From contig CAKTEM010000021.1 of assembly GCA_934548045.1 (NCBI GenBank), forward strand, positions 1-43,564: a DNA stretch of 43,564 nt, written 5' to 3'. Below are positions 5,889-13,888 of the stretch, in pieces (within the stretch, counting starts at the first letter, position 1; each line of letters opens with the position of its first letter). The notes beneath the pieces are model-generated. The model was given only the letters and a program-made list of their open reading frames with translations. It did no database searches and had not been told where the DNA came from. The stretch is from an uncultured Faecalibacterium sp. (GTDB lineage Bacteria; Bacillota; Clostridia; Oscillospirales; Ruminococcaceae). The translations under genes and the position numbers were made by a program.

Positions 5889-6700
5889 AAAACGACACGA
5901 ACAATTTTGCCGCTTCTTTCAATATCACCCCGCCTTACCAGATGCTGGTGCTTCACAGCAAGATGCTGATTTATCCCCGTGAACTTTATCAGCGGGGCGT
6001 ACAGCGCAAACGGGTGGAAATGATTGCTGCGGACTTCAACGAATATGTTGCGAACGAACCGAAGGTCAGTTTCCGCAACGGTAAGTATTATGTGGTGGAC
6101 GGTCAGCACACTATCGAGGGGCGCATCCTCCGTAACGGCGGCAAAGACCTGCCGATTCTCTGTAAGGTCTACACCGGCCTGACGATGGAGCAGGAAGCCC
6201 TGTTCTTTGCTGAACAGAACGGTCACTCCGCACCGCTTACTGCTGGCATCAAGCTGCGCGCCAAGGTCGTGGGCGGCGATGCACCTTCCAAAGCATTTCT
6301 CGCAGCCACCAACCGGGTTGGTCTGGCGTTCAACTATGACAGCCTGCAGCTGAGCGACTACCGCATCAGCTGTGTGGGCACCGCTCTCAAGCTGTACAAC
6401 CAGATGGGCGAAAAAATCTACTGCGAATCCCTGCGGCTGATCGTCGCCGCATGGGAGGGTAAGCCTGATTCATTCCGGGCATCTGTCCTGCGGGGCGTGA
6501 TGCACTTCGTAGAACTGTATCACGGTGAGTTCAGCGAGGAACGGCTCATCCGTGCGCTGGGCAACGTCCATCCTATGGAGATCTACCGTGTCGGCAGGGA
6601 TAATCCCGCCAAGCTGCCCGGATGGAAGAAATACGTTTTCCCCATCTACATGGCCTACAACGGCAAAGGTCGCAAGGACGCTCTGTCGATGAAGTTCTAA
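5879..6700 (+). CDS. DUF6551 (ParB/DGQH-like) protein
   Basis: 273 residues. ATG 5879 is set by AAGGAGGA (5865-5871), inside the end of the MazF-family gene, so translation is coupled. The N-terminal third resembles ParB/Srx or DGQHR-type folds: RELYQRGVQRKRVEMIAADFNEYV, then YYVVDGQHTIEGRIL around residues 60-78, and a LPILCKVYTGLTMEQEALFFAEQN segment. Related ParB-N folds bind nucleotides or nick DNA, and DGQHR proteins occur in DNA-modification systems. The C-terminal two thirds are helical with no domain I can name. Mobile elements of clostridia often carry this family. The tight coupling suggests a working pair with the MazF-family protein. Confidence 0.7.
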   Translation: MRLKNDTNNFAASFNITPPYQMLVLHSKMLIYPRELYQRGVQRKRVEMIAADFNEYVANEPKVSFRNGKYYVVDGQHTIEGRILRNGGKDLPILCKVYTGLTMEQEALFFAEQNGHSAPLTAGIKLRAKVVGGDAPSKAFLAATNRVGLAFNYDSLQLSDYRISCVGTALKLYNQMGEKIYCESLRLIVAAWEGKPDSFRASVLRGVMHFVELYHGEFSEERLIRALGNVHPMEIYRVGRDNPAKLPGWKKYVFPIYMAYNGKGRKDALSMKF

Positions 6701-6701
6701 A

Positions 6702-6758
6702 ACATATTCTCTCTGCCAAGGGGCATCTGCAAGCTGCGGATGTCCCTTGTTACATATT
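6702..6758 (+). promoter_or_regulatory. Hairpin flanked by ACATATT repeats before the TnpW-like gene
   Basis: Arms 6718-6731 and 6735-6748 form a 14-bp stem with two wobbles and a 3-nt loop. ACATATT occurs exactly at 6702-6708 and 6752-6758. There is no T-run after the stem, so this is not a simple intrinsic terminator. Confidence 0.6.
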
Positions 6759-6789
6759 GAAAATTACAATATATAGGAGTGATGATACA

Positions 6790-6975
6790 ATGGTCGATAA
6801 GTTTTCGCAGGTCGCTGGCAACGTTCCGGTGACCAATAACGACCCGAATCGCCGATATACCGTTATCAATGGCTATCCTGTCGTCCTCAATTTTGCAAAA
6901 GAACCCAATCCGGGTGTCTTTGAGCGTGTCCGTGACATCCTGCTCGCCACCAGCTATACCAAAAAGACCAGCTGA
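6790..6975 (+). CDS. Small TnpW-like element protein
   Basis: 61 residues. ATG 6790 follows TAGGAG with a spacing of about 10 bp. The core RRYTVINGYPVVLNFAKEPN, followed by a helix (GVFERVRDILLATSY), has the strand-strand-helix layout of the small TnpW-type proteins often found just before the large serine recombinase of Tn4451-like elements. Their function is unknown. It sits 140 bp upstream of the recombinase. The assignment rests on layout and context rather than a strong motif. Confidence 0.55.
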   Translation: MVDKFSQVAGNVPVTNNDPNRRYTVINGYPVVLNFAKEPNPGVFERVRDILLATSYTKKTS

Positions 6976-7115
6976 CATCGTGGACGAGGACAAAAGAACG
7001 CGCTATACTGAGGATGGCAGTGGTATTCGGAGCAATCCATGAACCACGACCAACCGTTCTTTGATAACCGAATATCGTTCATCCTCGCTTTTATAGCGAA
7101 AGTGAGGAACCCCCT
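6976..7115 (+). promoter_or_regulatory. Leader with crossing stems before the recombinase
   Basis: Four complementary pairs occur in 115 nt: CGAGGA/TCCTCG (6985/7082), AAAGAACG/CGTTCTTT (6993/7055), CGCTATA/TATAGCG (7001/7092) and GGTATTCGG/CCGAATATC (7022/7068, one G-U). Several cross, so they must be alternatives or a pseudoknot. The region may control recombinase expression, or it could be the element's attachment site. Confidence 0.45.
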
Positions 7116-8729
7116 ATGACTGAAAATAAAAACCGTGTCTGCTGCCTGTACCGTGTTTCCACCGATAAGCAGGTGGATTTCAACTCGAACCATGAAGCAG
7201 ACCTTCCCATGCAGCGCAAGGCGTGTCACAAATTTGCCGAAGCAAAGGGCTGGGTCATCGTCCATGAAGAACAAGAAGAAGGCGTGTCTGGCCACAAAGT
7301 CCGCGCAGAAGCCCGTGACAAGCTGCAAATCATCAAGGAATACGCCCGAAAGGGCAAATTTGATATTCTGCTGGTGTTCATGTTCGACCGTATCGGACGC
7401 ATCGCAGATGAAACGCCATTTGTCGTAGAATGGTTTGTACGAAACGGCATCCGGGTATGGAGTACCCAAGAGGGTGAGCAGCGATTCGACAACCACACTG
7501 ACAAATTGCTGAACTATATCCGCTTCTGGCAGGCAGACGGCGAAAGCGAAAAAACTTCTGTCCGTACCCGTACCAGCCTGCGGCAGCTTGTGGAAGAAGG
7601 ACACTTCAAGGGCGGCAGTGCGCCGTATGGTTATGACCTTGTGAAAAGTGGCCGCATCAACAAGCGCAAGCACGAACTCTACGAACTGCATATCAACGAG
7701 CAGGAAGCCGAAATCGTTCGGCTGATCTTCGATAAATATGTATACGAGGGTTACGGCGCACAGCGGATTGCCACCTATCTGAACAATGCTGGATACCGTG
7801 CCCGCTCTGGAAAGTGCTGGCATCCGGGCAGCTTGCGAGGAATGGTCGGCAACCTGACCTACATGGGCGTTCTCCGCTGCGGAGATGCCCGCTCCGAATT
7901 GATGCCCGAACTCCAGATCATCCCGCAGGAGGAGTTTGAAGCTGCACAGCGTATCCGGGAAGATCGCTCTGCCCACGCAGCGGAAGAAGCCGAACACCAT
8001 GTTCCTCTTCGTACCCGTGGACAGGCATTGCTTTCCAATAACGTTTACTGCGGCCACTGTGGTGCAAGGCTCGCCCTGACGACCAGCCGGAAATGGCGTA
8101 AGCTCTCCGATGGTACTCTGGACGATACGCTCCGCATTCGCTACACCTGCTACGGAAAACTCCGCAAGCAGACGGATTGCACCGGGCAGACCGGCTACAC
8201 TATGCACATTCTGGATGAGATCATCGACAAGATGGTTCGCCAGATTTTCTCCCGCTTGAGAGGTATCCCAAAAGAGCAGCTTATCACCAGCCGCTATGCG
8301 AAGGAAACTGCGGAGCGCAAGAACCATCTGCAAGCCCTTCAAGCAGAACGCGACAAGGCCGAAAAAGACTTGCTCGCCTTAAAAACTGAGATTCTGGCTG
8401 TAATCAAAGGGGAGAGTGCTTTTCCGAAAGACACTCTTGCCGAGATGATCGCAGCACAGGAAAAGAAGCACACGGAGTTGGACACTCTGTGTGAAGAAGC
8501 CAGTGCAGAACTGGAGCGAAACGCTGAATTGATGGCAAATGTATCGCAGCTGTACGAAGAATTGATCTCTTACGCAGACCTGTACGATAGTGCCAGCTTT
8601 GAAGCAAAAAAGATGATCGTCAGCCAGCTTATCCGCAGGGTAGAAGTTTATCGCGGATACCAAATCCATGTGGACTTCAACTTTGATCTTGCACAGTATT
8701 TGGAGAATAGCGATGAACTTGCTTGCTGA
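7116..8729 (+). CDS. Large serine recombinase
   Basis: 537 residues, ATG 7116 behind GAGGAA. The resolvase domain starts at VCCLYRVSTDKQ with catalytic Ser15 and includes the FDILLVFMFDRIGR segment and the conserved arginines near it. The recombinase domain follows (about residues 170-290: RINKRKHELYELHINEQEAEIV...). A zinc-ribbon-like segment (CGHCGARL ... CYGK ... DC) lies at about 310-360, then a long coiled coil (ETAERKNHLQALQAERDKAEKDL). This is the TnpX/Tn4451-type or phage-integrase-type architecture that excises and integrates circular elements at short att sites. It is the last gene of the module and ends 67 bp from tRNA-Ala, the usual position at the element end. All expected domains are present, so it is probably functional. 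Confidence 0.9.
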   Translation: MTENKNRVCCLYRVSTDKQVDFNSNHEADLPMQRKACHKFAEAKGWVIVHEEQEEGVSGHKVRAEARDKLQIIKEYARKGKFDILLVFMFDRIGRIADETPFVVEWFVRNGIRVWSTQEGEQRFDNHTDKLLNYIRFWQADGESEKTSVRTRTSLRQLVEEGHFKGGSAPYGYDLVKSGRINKRKHELYELHINEQEAEIVRLIFDKYVYEGYGAQRIATYLNNAGYRARSGKCWHPGSLRGMVGNLTYMGVLRCGDARSELMPELQIIPQEEFEAAQRIREDRSAHAAEEAEHHVPLRTRGQALLSNNVYCGHCGARLALTTSRKWRKLSDGTLDDTLRIRYTCYGKLRKQTDCTGQTGYTMHILDEIIDKMVRQIFSRLRGIPKEQLITSRYAKETAERKNHLQALQAERDKAEKDLLALKTEILAVIKGESAFPKDTLAEMIAAQEKKHTELDTLCEEASAELERNAELMANVSQLYEELISYADLYDSASFEAKKMIVSQLIRRVEVYRGYQIHVDFNFDLAQYLENSDELAC

Positions 8730-8737
8730 CAAACACA

Positions 8738-8775
8738 AAAACACCGTTGACTTCGATTTGAAATCAACGGTGTTT
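8738..8775. terminator. Bidirectional terminator between recombinase and tRNA-Ala
   Basis: AAACACCGTTGA (about 8738-8750) pairs with TCAACGGTGTTT (8764-8775). The flanking A and T tracts fit termination of both the plus-strand recombinase and the minus-strand tRNA. Confidence 0.75.
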
Positions 8776-8795
8776 GTAACTCTTATTTGAGCCAA

Positions 8796-8871
<76 letters not shown>

Positions 8872-8878
8872 ATAATTT

Positions 8879-8906
8879 TCCAGAAGTAGAAACCTCTGGA
8901 AAAGAG
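8879..8906. other. Inverted repeat upstream of tRNA-Ala
   Basis: TTTTCCAGA and TCTGGAAAA form a perfect 9-bp inverted repeat around a 10-nt loop, in the 98-bp gap between the tRNA and its partial copy. It may be a processing hairpin or an att-arm remnant. A second small hairpin (GTGCG-TGAG-CGCAC, near 8948-8961) is in the same gap. Confidence 0.4.
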
Positions 8907-8969
8907 ATACTCAAACAAGAAACGTTTTATGAAGTTCAGTCGTGGGGGTGCGTGAGCGCACTGCTTGGG

Positions 8970-8993
8970 CTCCCAGCTGAGCTAATCCCCCAT
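8970..8993 (-). repeat. Partial copy of the tRNA-Ala 5' half (putative att repeat)
   Basis: These 24 bp are identical to 8850-8873, covering the acceptor 5' strand and D arm of tRNA-Ala plus two upstream bases, exactly 120 bp away. Sequence on both sides differs. It is probably the core left by a recombination event or the remains of a second tRNA gene. It lies just downstream of the promoter and so is probably transcribed. Confidence 0.75.
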
Positions 8994-8994
8994 G

Positions 8995-9024
8995 AACTAA
9001 CGTCATTGCCTGACGACGTTAGTT
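8995..9024. promoter_or_regulatory. Palindrome over the start site of the tRNA promoter
   Basis: AACTAACGTC (8995-9004) and GACGTTAGTT (9015-9024) are perfect inverted copies 10 bp apart. They begin directly next to the -10 box and cover the expected transcription start. This could be an operator or a 5' hairpin of the tRNA precursor. Confidence 0.5.
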
Positions 9025-9053
9025 ATTATACCAGCCAACCCGGAGGTTGTCAA
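9025..9053 (-). promoter_or_regulatory. Consensus sigma-A promoter for tRNA-Ala
   Basis: On the minus strand TTGACA (9048-9053) and TATAAT (9025-9030) are separated by exactly 17 bp. Both boxes are perfect. It points at the tRNA fragment and the full tRNA-Ala. Confidence 0.85.
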
Positions 9054-9090
9054 GCGTTTTTCTGCAATTTCCGAAAAAATCGAAAAATGC

Positions 9091-9750
9091 TTATTTCTGG
9101 TGCTTCTGGCCGAAGCGGTACTCCTTGCCCTCACGGATGCGCTGGATATTGGAGCGGTGCATATAGATGACCATACCGCCCATGATGAGCGCGCCGACCA
9201 CGCAGACGACCATATCACCAGTGGCGACATGGCGAATCATGCAATAAATCAAGGTGAGGATGGGATACGCCACTGCCATCGTCACGCTGCCCAGCGAGAC
9301 CATGCCGGTCGGGATGAGGCAGACAAGGAAGATGAGAGCCAGAAACGGCAGCAGGATGGGCTGAATCGCGAGGATGGCACCGCCTGCCACGAGGACGCCC
9401 TTGCCGCCCTTGAAACCGAAGTAGAGGGGCTTCAGATGGCCGATGACCGCGAGGATAGCGGCCAGATACACGCCCAGATAGGACGAAACGGTTGCGCCCT
9501 CGGGCAGATAGCCGAACAGCCAGCGGCCGATGCAGACCGCAATGACACCCTTGAGGACATCGCCGGTGGCGGTCAGAGCTGCCGCCTTTTTGCCAAAGGT
9601 GCGGAGCATGTTCGTCATGCCGGCCGCGCCGCTGCCGTGGTTGCGGACATCGTCGTGATAGAGATACTTGCTGATAAGGATGCCGGTATCGACGCTTCCC
9701 AGAAGGTAAGCCTGCGCTGCCGTTGCGAGGACGATAAAAATCGTCAGCAT
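9091..9750 (-). CDS. plsY: Glycerol-3-phosphate acyltransferase PlsY
   Basis: 219 residues, usual length for the family. PlsY transfers the acyl group of acyl phosphate to glycerol 3-phosphate, the first step of phospholipid synthesis in most bacteria, and is embedded in the membrane. Visible motifs are AYLLGSVDTGILISK, HGSGAAGMTNMLRTFGKK (matches the GSGNxGxTNxxR block with Gly-Ala for Gly-Asn) and FGFKGGKGV. About five to seven hydrophobic segments cover the rest, and the C-terminus is charged. It is the last gene of the DUF512-der-plsY operon, 18 bp after der. Confidence 0.93.
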   Translation of the reverse strand: MLTIFIVLATAAQAYLLGSVDTGILISKYLYHDDVRNHGSGAAGMTNMLRTFGKKAAALTATGDVLKGVIAVCIGRWLFGYLPEGATVSSYLGVYLAAILAVIGHLKPLYFGFKGGKGVLVAGGAILAIQPILLPFLALIFLVCLIPTGMVSLGSVTMAVAYPILTLIYCMIRHVATGDMVVCVVGALIMGGMVIYMHRSNIQRIREGKEYRFGQKHQK

Positions 9751-9768
9751 GAAACAGACGCCTCCTTC

Positions 9769-11112
9769 TTATACATCCTTCGCGCGGACTTCGCCAGCAC
9801 CGCGCTCACGGATCACCAGACGGATCGGCGTATGCTCCAGACCAAAGTTCTCGCGGATCTGGTTGATGAGATACCGCTGATAGCTGAAGTGGAACAGCTG
9901 CTTCGAGTTGACGAAGGCAACGAACGTCGGCGGACGGGTCGAAGCCTGAGTCAGATAGAAGATCTTCAGGCGGCGGCCCTTATCGGAGGGCGGCTGCATC
10001 CGGGCAGTTGCACGGGCCAGCATCTCGTTCAGGACGCCGGTCGGCACACGCGCGCCGTTCTGGGCATCCACATCACGGATGAGCTGCATCAGCTTATTGA
10101 CGTTGTAGCCCGTCTGTGCGGAGATGAAGATGATGGGTGCATAGCCCATGAAGCTGAAGCACTCGGCATAACCGCGACGCTGCAGCTCCATCGTGTTGGT
10201 CTCCTTGCCCTCGACGGCATCCCACTTATTGACAACAATAATGCAGGCCTTGCCCTGATCGTGGGCGTAACCGGCCACCTTGCTGTCCTGCTCGGTGAAG
10301 CCAACGGTAGCATCGACCAGAATCAATGCAACACGGCTGCGCTCGACAGCGGCCAGTGCGCGGACGACCATATAACGCTCGAGGCCATCGGTGATGTTGC
10401 TGCGCTTGCGCAGGCCGGCGGTATCGGTAAAGATAAACTTGCCGTAGGCATTGTCCACTGGGGTATCAATGGCATCACGGGTGGTGCCGGCCTCGTTCGC
10501 GACGATCATGCGGTTCTCGCCGAGGATACGGTTGGTCAGGCTGGACTTGCCGACATTCGGGCGGCCGATGATGGCGACCGGGATGCGGTCTTCCTCCACG
10601 ACGGTATCACTGAAGTCGAGGTGGGCGCAGACAGCGTCCAGCAGGTCGCCGGTGCCGTGGCCGTGGACAGACGAGATACCCATCACCTCATCAAAGCCGA
10701 GGTTGTAGAACTCATACAGCTCCATCGGGGTCTGGCCGACGTTATCGCACTTGTTGACAGCCAGAATGACCGGCTTGTGGCTGCGGCGGAGCATGTGCGC
10801 GACATCCTCATCGGCGGCGGTCAGGCCGTCATGGACGTCAACGACCATGATGATGCAGTCTGCGGTGTCGATGGCAATCTGAGCCTGCTCACGCATGTGG
10901 GCCAGAATACCCTCGGTGGCCTTCGGCTCAATACCGCCGGTATCCACCAGCAGGAATTCGTGGCCGCTCCACTCGCAGTTTGCAAAGATGCGGTCACGGG
11001 TGATGCCCGGCGTATCCTCAACGATCGCCAGACGCTGACCGCAGAGTTTATTGAACAGGGTGGACTTGCCGACATTGGGGCGGCCCACAACTGCTACGAT
11101 CGGTTTGCTCAT
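9769..11112 (-). CDS. der: Ribosome-assembly GTPase Der (EngA)
   Basis: 447 residues from ATG 11112, which has AAAGGAGG just upstream; a longer frame to 11142 overlaps that site and is rejected. Two tandem GTPase domains each show GRPNVGKS (residues ~9 and near 185), with DTPG/DTAG and NKCD/NKWD motifs. The C-terminal KH-like domain starts near 350 (DKGRRLKIFYLTQASTRPPTFVAFVN). Der binds the 50S subunit and is required for its late maturation. It lies between the DUF512 protein gene and plsY with short gaps, a layout usual in clostridia. Confidence 0.96.
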   Translation of the reverse strand: MSKPIVAVVGRPNVGKSTLFNKLCGQRLAIVEDTPGITRDRIFANCEWSGHEFLLVDTGGIEPKATEGILAHMREQAQIAIDTADCIIMVVDVHDGLTAADEDVAHMLRRSHKPVILAVNKCDNVGQTPMELYEFYNLGFDEVMGISSVHGHGTGDLLDAVCAHLDFSDTVVEEDRIPVAIIGRPNVGKSSLTNRILGENRMIVANEAGTTRDAIDTPVDNAYGKFIFTDTAGLRKRSNITDGLERYMVVRALAAVERSRVALILVDATVGFTEQDSKVAGYAHDQGKACIIVVNKWDAVEGKETNTMELQRRGYAECFSFMGYAPIIFISAQTGYNVNKLMQLIRDVDAQNGARVPTGVLNEMLARATARMQPPSDKGRRLKIFYLTQASTRPPTFVAFVNSKQLFHFSYQRYLINQIRENFGLEHTPIRLVIRERGAGEVRAKDV

Positions 11113-11152
11113 GGGGGTTCCTCCTTTCACAAAGGGGTTCAAATAAAAAGCC

Positions 11153-12481
11153 TTAATGTCTCCGGCGCGAGATGTGCAGGCCGCTGCGGAGCAGTGCCTT
11201 TGCCTCCTCGCCGCCGCTGGTGGGCAGAACTTCGACCTTCACGCCCAGCGTTTCGGCCAGCTGCTCAATGGTGACATCATCGAGAAAGACGTCCTTCTCC
11301 TCACGAAGCATGACGGCAGGAACGCCCAGCGTTCCGCTCGTCAGCTTGCCCTTGCACTGGTCGATGATATCCGTCGCAGTCACAAGGCCGGCGACGCCGA
11401 CGTTTCCGCCGAAGAAGTTGTTCTTGATGGGATGCACGGTGACCTCGATCATCGGGTACTGGCGGTGCAGCTCCGTCATCATCTTCTCAATGAGAGGTGC
11501 TGCCATCGTGCCGGTGACGACATCGAGTTTCTTGCTGCCATAAATGCGGTGCGGCTTTTCCAGCTCATCGAGGAACTCGCCCTCATAGAGCCGCATCATG
11601 CCGACGCCGTTTTCCAGCTGGTCAAAGTCCTCGTAGAACTCTGCCGGTGGGATGGGCCGCTCCGCCTTGAGATACCATTCATCGCTGGGATAGATGATCC
11701 GCTTGCCGTGCCGTTTCTTGCACTCGTCGCCGAACTCTTCCATGATATCGATGACTGCCGCACTCGTCTCCTTATCAAAGGGGACCTGCGGATACAGGTT
11801 CTTGCGGTAGTCGGTCACGCCGCAGGGAACGGCGGCGATGCTCTGCACCATCGGGGTGAGTTCCAGCAGGTCGGACAGCGTCCGGCGAAGCTCGTCGCCG
11901 TCGTTGACGCCGCGGCAGAGGACCAGCTGACAGTTGACCGCGATGCCGCCCTCGACCAGCCTGGGCAGGTACTTGAGGACTTCGCCGCCCCGTCGGTTCG
12001 CCAGCATCCGGACACGAAGCTGTGGGTTGGTGGTGTGGACGGAGATGTTGATGGGCGAAATGTGCATCTTGATGATGCGGTCGATCTCGTGGTCCTGCAT
12101 GTTCGTCATGGTGATGTAGTTGCCGAACAGGAAGCTCAGACGCTCATCATCATCTTTAAAGTACAGGCTCTCTCTCATTCCCGGAGGGAGCTGGTCGATA
12201 AAGCAGAACATGCAGTGGTTGGAGCAGGAATGTTTCTTGTCGCCCAGATAGGTCGAGAAGTCGCAGCCGAACGGCCCACGCGCTTCCCGGTGGACATCCC
12301 ACTCCCGGATGCCGTCGGCGACCTTCGCTTTCAGATGAAAGCTCTTGCTGTCGGTATAGAAATCGTAGTCCAGCGAGTCGTTCAGCTGGTTTTCATCAAC
12401 GCTCAGCAGCTCGTCGCCCGGCATAAGACCAAGGGCTTCGGCCTCACTGCCGGCCTCGATGCGTTCGATTTTGATACTCAA
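11153..12481 (-). CDS. DUF512 PDZ and radical-SAM-like FeS protein
   Basis: 442 residues. Residues ~1-60 form a PDZ-like domain (KIERIEAGSEAEALGLMPGDELLSV). A CSNHCMFCF motif (CxxxCxxC, residues ~85-93) with the FIDQLP sequence marks a radical-SAM-type iron-sulfur site, and residues ~290-430 are the DUF512 domain (VVTGTMAAPLIEKMM ... FGGNVGVAGLVTATDI). The family is conserved in Firmicutes and Cyanobacteria, but its substrate is unknown. It is the first gene of the operon with der and plsY, which hints at a link to ribosome or membrane biogenesis. Confidence 0.88.
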   Translation of the reverse strand: MSIKIERIEAGSEAEALGLMPGDELLSVDENQLNDSLDYDFYTDSKSFHLKAKVADGIREWDVHREARGPFGCDFSTYLGDKKHSCSNHCMFCFIDQLPPGMRESLYFKDDDERLSFLFGNYITMTNMQDHEIDRIIKMHISPINISVHTTNPQLRVRMLANRRGGEVLKYLPRLVEGGIAVNCQLVLCRGVNDGDELRRTLSDLLELTPMVQSIAAVPCGVTDYRKNLYPQVPFDKETSAAVIDIMEEFGDECKKRHGKRIIYPSDEWYLKAERPIPPAEFYEDFDQLENGVGMMRLYEGEFLDELEKPHRIYGSKKLDVVTGTMAAPLIEKMMTELHRQYPMIEVTVHPIKNNFFGGNVGVAGLVTATDIIDQCKGKLTSGTLGVPAVMLREEKDVFLDDVTIEQLAETLGVKVEVLPTSGGEEAKALLRSGLHISRRRH

Positions 12482-12514
12482 GCTTTCACCTTCTTTTTGT
12501 TTTCAGACAGAACA

Positions 12515-12544
12515 AGAAGGGGAAGGCGTGCGCCCTCCCCTTCT
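12515..12544 (-). terminator. Terminator after rpmF
   Basis: AGAAGGGGA and TCCCCTTCT (12515-12523 and 12536-12544) form a GC-rich stem. The tract after it on the minus strand is TGTTCTGTCT, only moderately U-rich. It separates yceD-rpmF from the DUF512 operon. Confidence 0.6.
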
Positions 12545-12581
12545 GTACATAACACCAATTATGCCACCAATTCCGCGCAAA

Positions 12582-12761
12582 TTAGGCCTTCTTGATGACT
12601 TCCTCGCCCTTGTAGTAACCGCAGTTGCCACATGCCTGGTGGGGGAGCTTCAGAGAGCCGCAGTTGCTGCACTTGACCAGTGCAGGGGCCTCCAGCTTCC
12701 AAACATTGCTGCGACGCTTGTCGCGGCGGGCCTTGGAAAGATGTCTCTTAGGTACTGCCAT
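12582..12761 (-). CDS. rpmF: Ribosomal protein L32
   Basis: 59 residues: it begins MAVPKRHLSKARRDKRRS and has a zinc-binding CSNC ... CGNC pair (Cys31, 34, 44, 47). It is a 50S subunit protein in the four-cysteine (zinc-containing) form. AAGGAGGTG lies 7-8 bp before the ATG. It follows yceD, the standard pairing in many bacteria. Confidence 0.97.
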   Translation of the reverse strand: MAVPKRHLSKARRDKRRSNVWKLEAPALVKCSNCGSLKLPHQACGNCGYYKGEEVIKKA

Positions 12762-12787
12762 ATTTTTGCACCTCCTTGATGGGTTTC

Positions 12788-13288
12788 TCAGTTAAGCAGT
12801 GATTTGAGGATCGCGAGCCTTGCGTCTGTGGGAGTGGCTTCATCCTCCTGTGGAGGACAGACACATTCTGCCCTCTTTTTCCCACACCGGGGACACAATC
12901 CCGGGCAGTCGGCACTGCAGAGCAGCACCGTAGGGATCTGGAACATGAATTCCTGATTCAGCCATTCATCCACATCCAGATGGCCTTTTTCGTCGAGCGG
13001 CAGGTCGAAATCCGGATCATCGAGATCCCGTTCCTTTGCCGTCCACTCCGTGTCGACCGTCTCTTCCCGTTCTACCGGGTCAAGGCAGCGAGCGCACTCT
13101 CCGTGTACTAACGCCGTTGCCCGCAGGGTCATCCGGACTTCCTCACCGTCGGTCTCTGCATCAAAGCAGGCCGTCACCGGCTGTTCGATCCGCGCCCCGG
13201 CAAAATCCTTTGCAGACAAATCACACTGAAACTCTGCATGGTAAGGTTGCTTGCCAGTGGCGATAAACTTTCTCAGGTCAAATTGCAT
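12788..13288 (-). CDS. yceD: YceD/DUF177 family protein
   Basis: 166 residues from ATG 13288, preceded by GAGGTG; the 21 extra codons further upstream contain the -10 region of the promoter and are rejected. The N-terminus MQFDLRKFIATGKQPYHAEF and the central CARCLDPVEREETVDTEW block are typical of DUF177. The C-terminus has extra cysteines (CSADCPGLCPRCGKKRAECVCPP), probably a zinc site. YceD proteins are linked to 23S rRNA processing and are co-expressed with L32. Confidence 0.9.
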   Translation of the reverse strand: MQFDLRKFIATGKQPYHAEFQCDLSAKDFAGARIEQPVTACFDAETDGEEVRMTLRATALVHGECARCLDPVEREETVDTEWTAKERDLDDPDFDLPLDEKGHLDVDEWLNQEFMFQIPTVLLCSADCPGLCPRCGKKRAECVCPPQEDEATPTDARLAILKSLLN

Positions 13289-13316
13289 AGTACACCTCAT
13301 AAAAGGCTGCTTTGTT

Positions 13317-13345
13317 AGTATAACGCCAACCCAGCCCTTTGTCAA
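13317..13345 (-). promoter_or_regulatory. Promoter of yceD-rpmF
   Basis: Minus strand: TTGACA (13340-13345), 17 bp, TATACT (13317-13322). It lies about 30 bp upstream of the chosen yceD start. Confidence 0.85.
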
Positions 13346-13432
13346 CACCAAAACAGGCAGAAAACCGAAAAAATTTCTTTTTGCCGGTTTCCTGCCCGTT
13401 TGGGATGGATTTTCAGGAATTTTTTCAGAAAT

Positions 13433-13837
13433 TTACAGGTACTTCTTCACGTTGTGGGGCAGAGCAGCTTCGTCTGCACTGACAGTGACAGTGATCTTGA
13501 CGGAATCACCGGCAGCAGCAGCCATCTCGTCCAGAACGACGCCCAGACGGTTGATGTCGTGATCCAGCACCTTCAGGATGCCGTCGATGTACAGATCGGT
13601 GATATCATAGTTGCTTGCCAGCAGGCCAGCGACAAAGCCGTACAGCATTTCGCCACCGGAGACCTTGTACTCGTCGAGGTCGATCAGGCGAGCAGCCGGA
13701 GCGATATCATAGGTAAGCTTCATGCCCTTCTCAACAACAACGACGTTGCCCTTGGTGTTCTTGACCGAATCATTGATCATGTCGATCATAGCCTTGGTCT
13801 TACCGGAACCCTTTGCGCCAACAATCAGTTTAATCAT
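13433..13837 (-). CDS. Small P-loop protein, function unknown
   Basis: 134 residues. A Walker A motif GAKGSGKT (residues 7-14) starts an ATPase- or kinase-like fold (MIKLIVGAKGSGKTKAMIDM). A VVVVEKG strand and an acidic VLDEM segment that could serve as Walker B follow. The C-terminal third (VKITVTVSADEAALPHNVKKYL) is a further strand-helix. Similar small proteins occur in clostridia next to pgi or translation genes, but I know no function. CAGGAGGA lies before the ATG. It is 51 bp downstream of pgi in the other direction of reading order, and may be read from its own promoter or with it. Confidence 0.75.
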   Translation of the reverse strand: MIKLIVGAKGSGKTKAMIDMINDSVKNTKGNVVVVEKGMKLTYDIAPAARLIDLDEYKVSGGEMLYGFVAGLLASNYDITDLYIDGILKVLDHDINRLGVVLDEMAAAAGDSVKITVTVSADEAALPHNVKKYL

Positions 13838-13888
13838 AGTTCTGTCCTCCTGTATTTTCCACGCCTTGCGGCGGAAGATCTTTTTTTC

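Noticed and set aside
9100..11274. Long plus-strand open frame of 724 codons opposite plsY and der
   Set aside because: It is the GC-rich antisense shadow of recognised genes.
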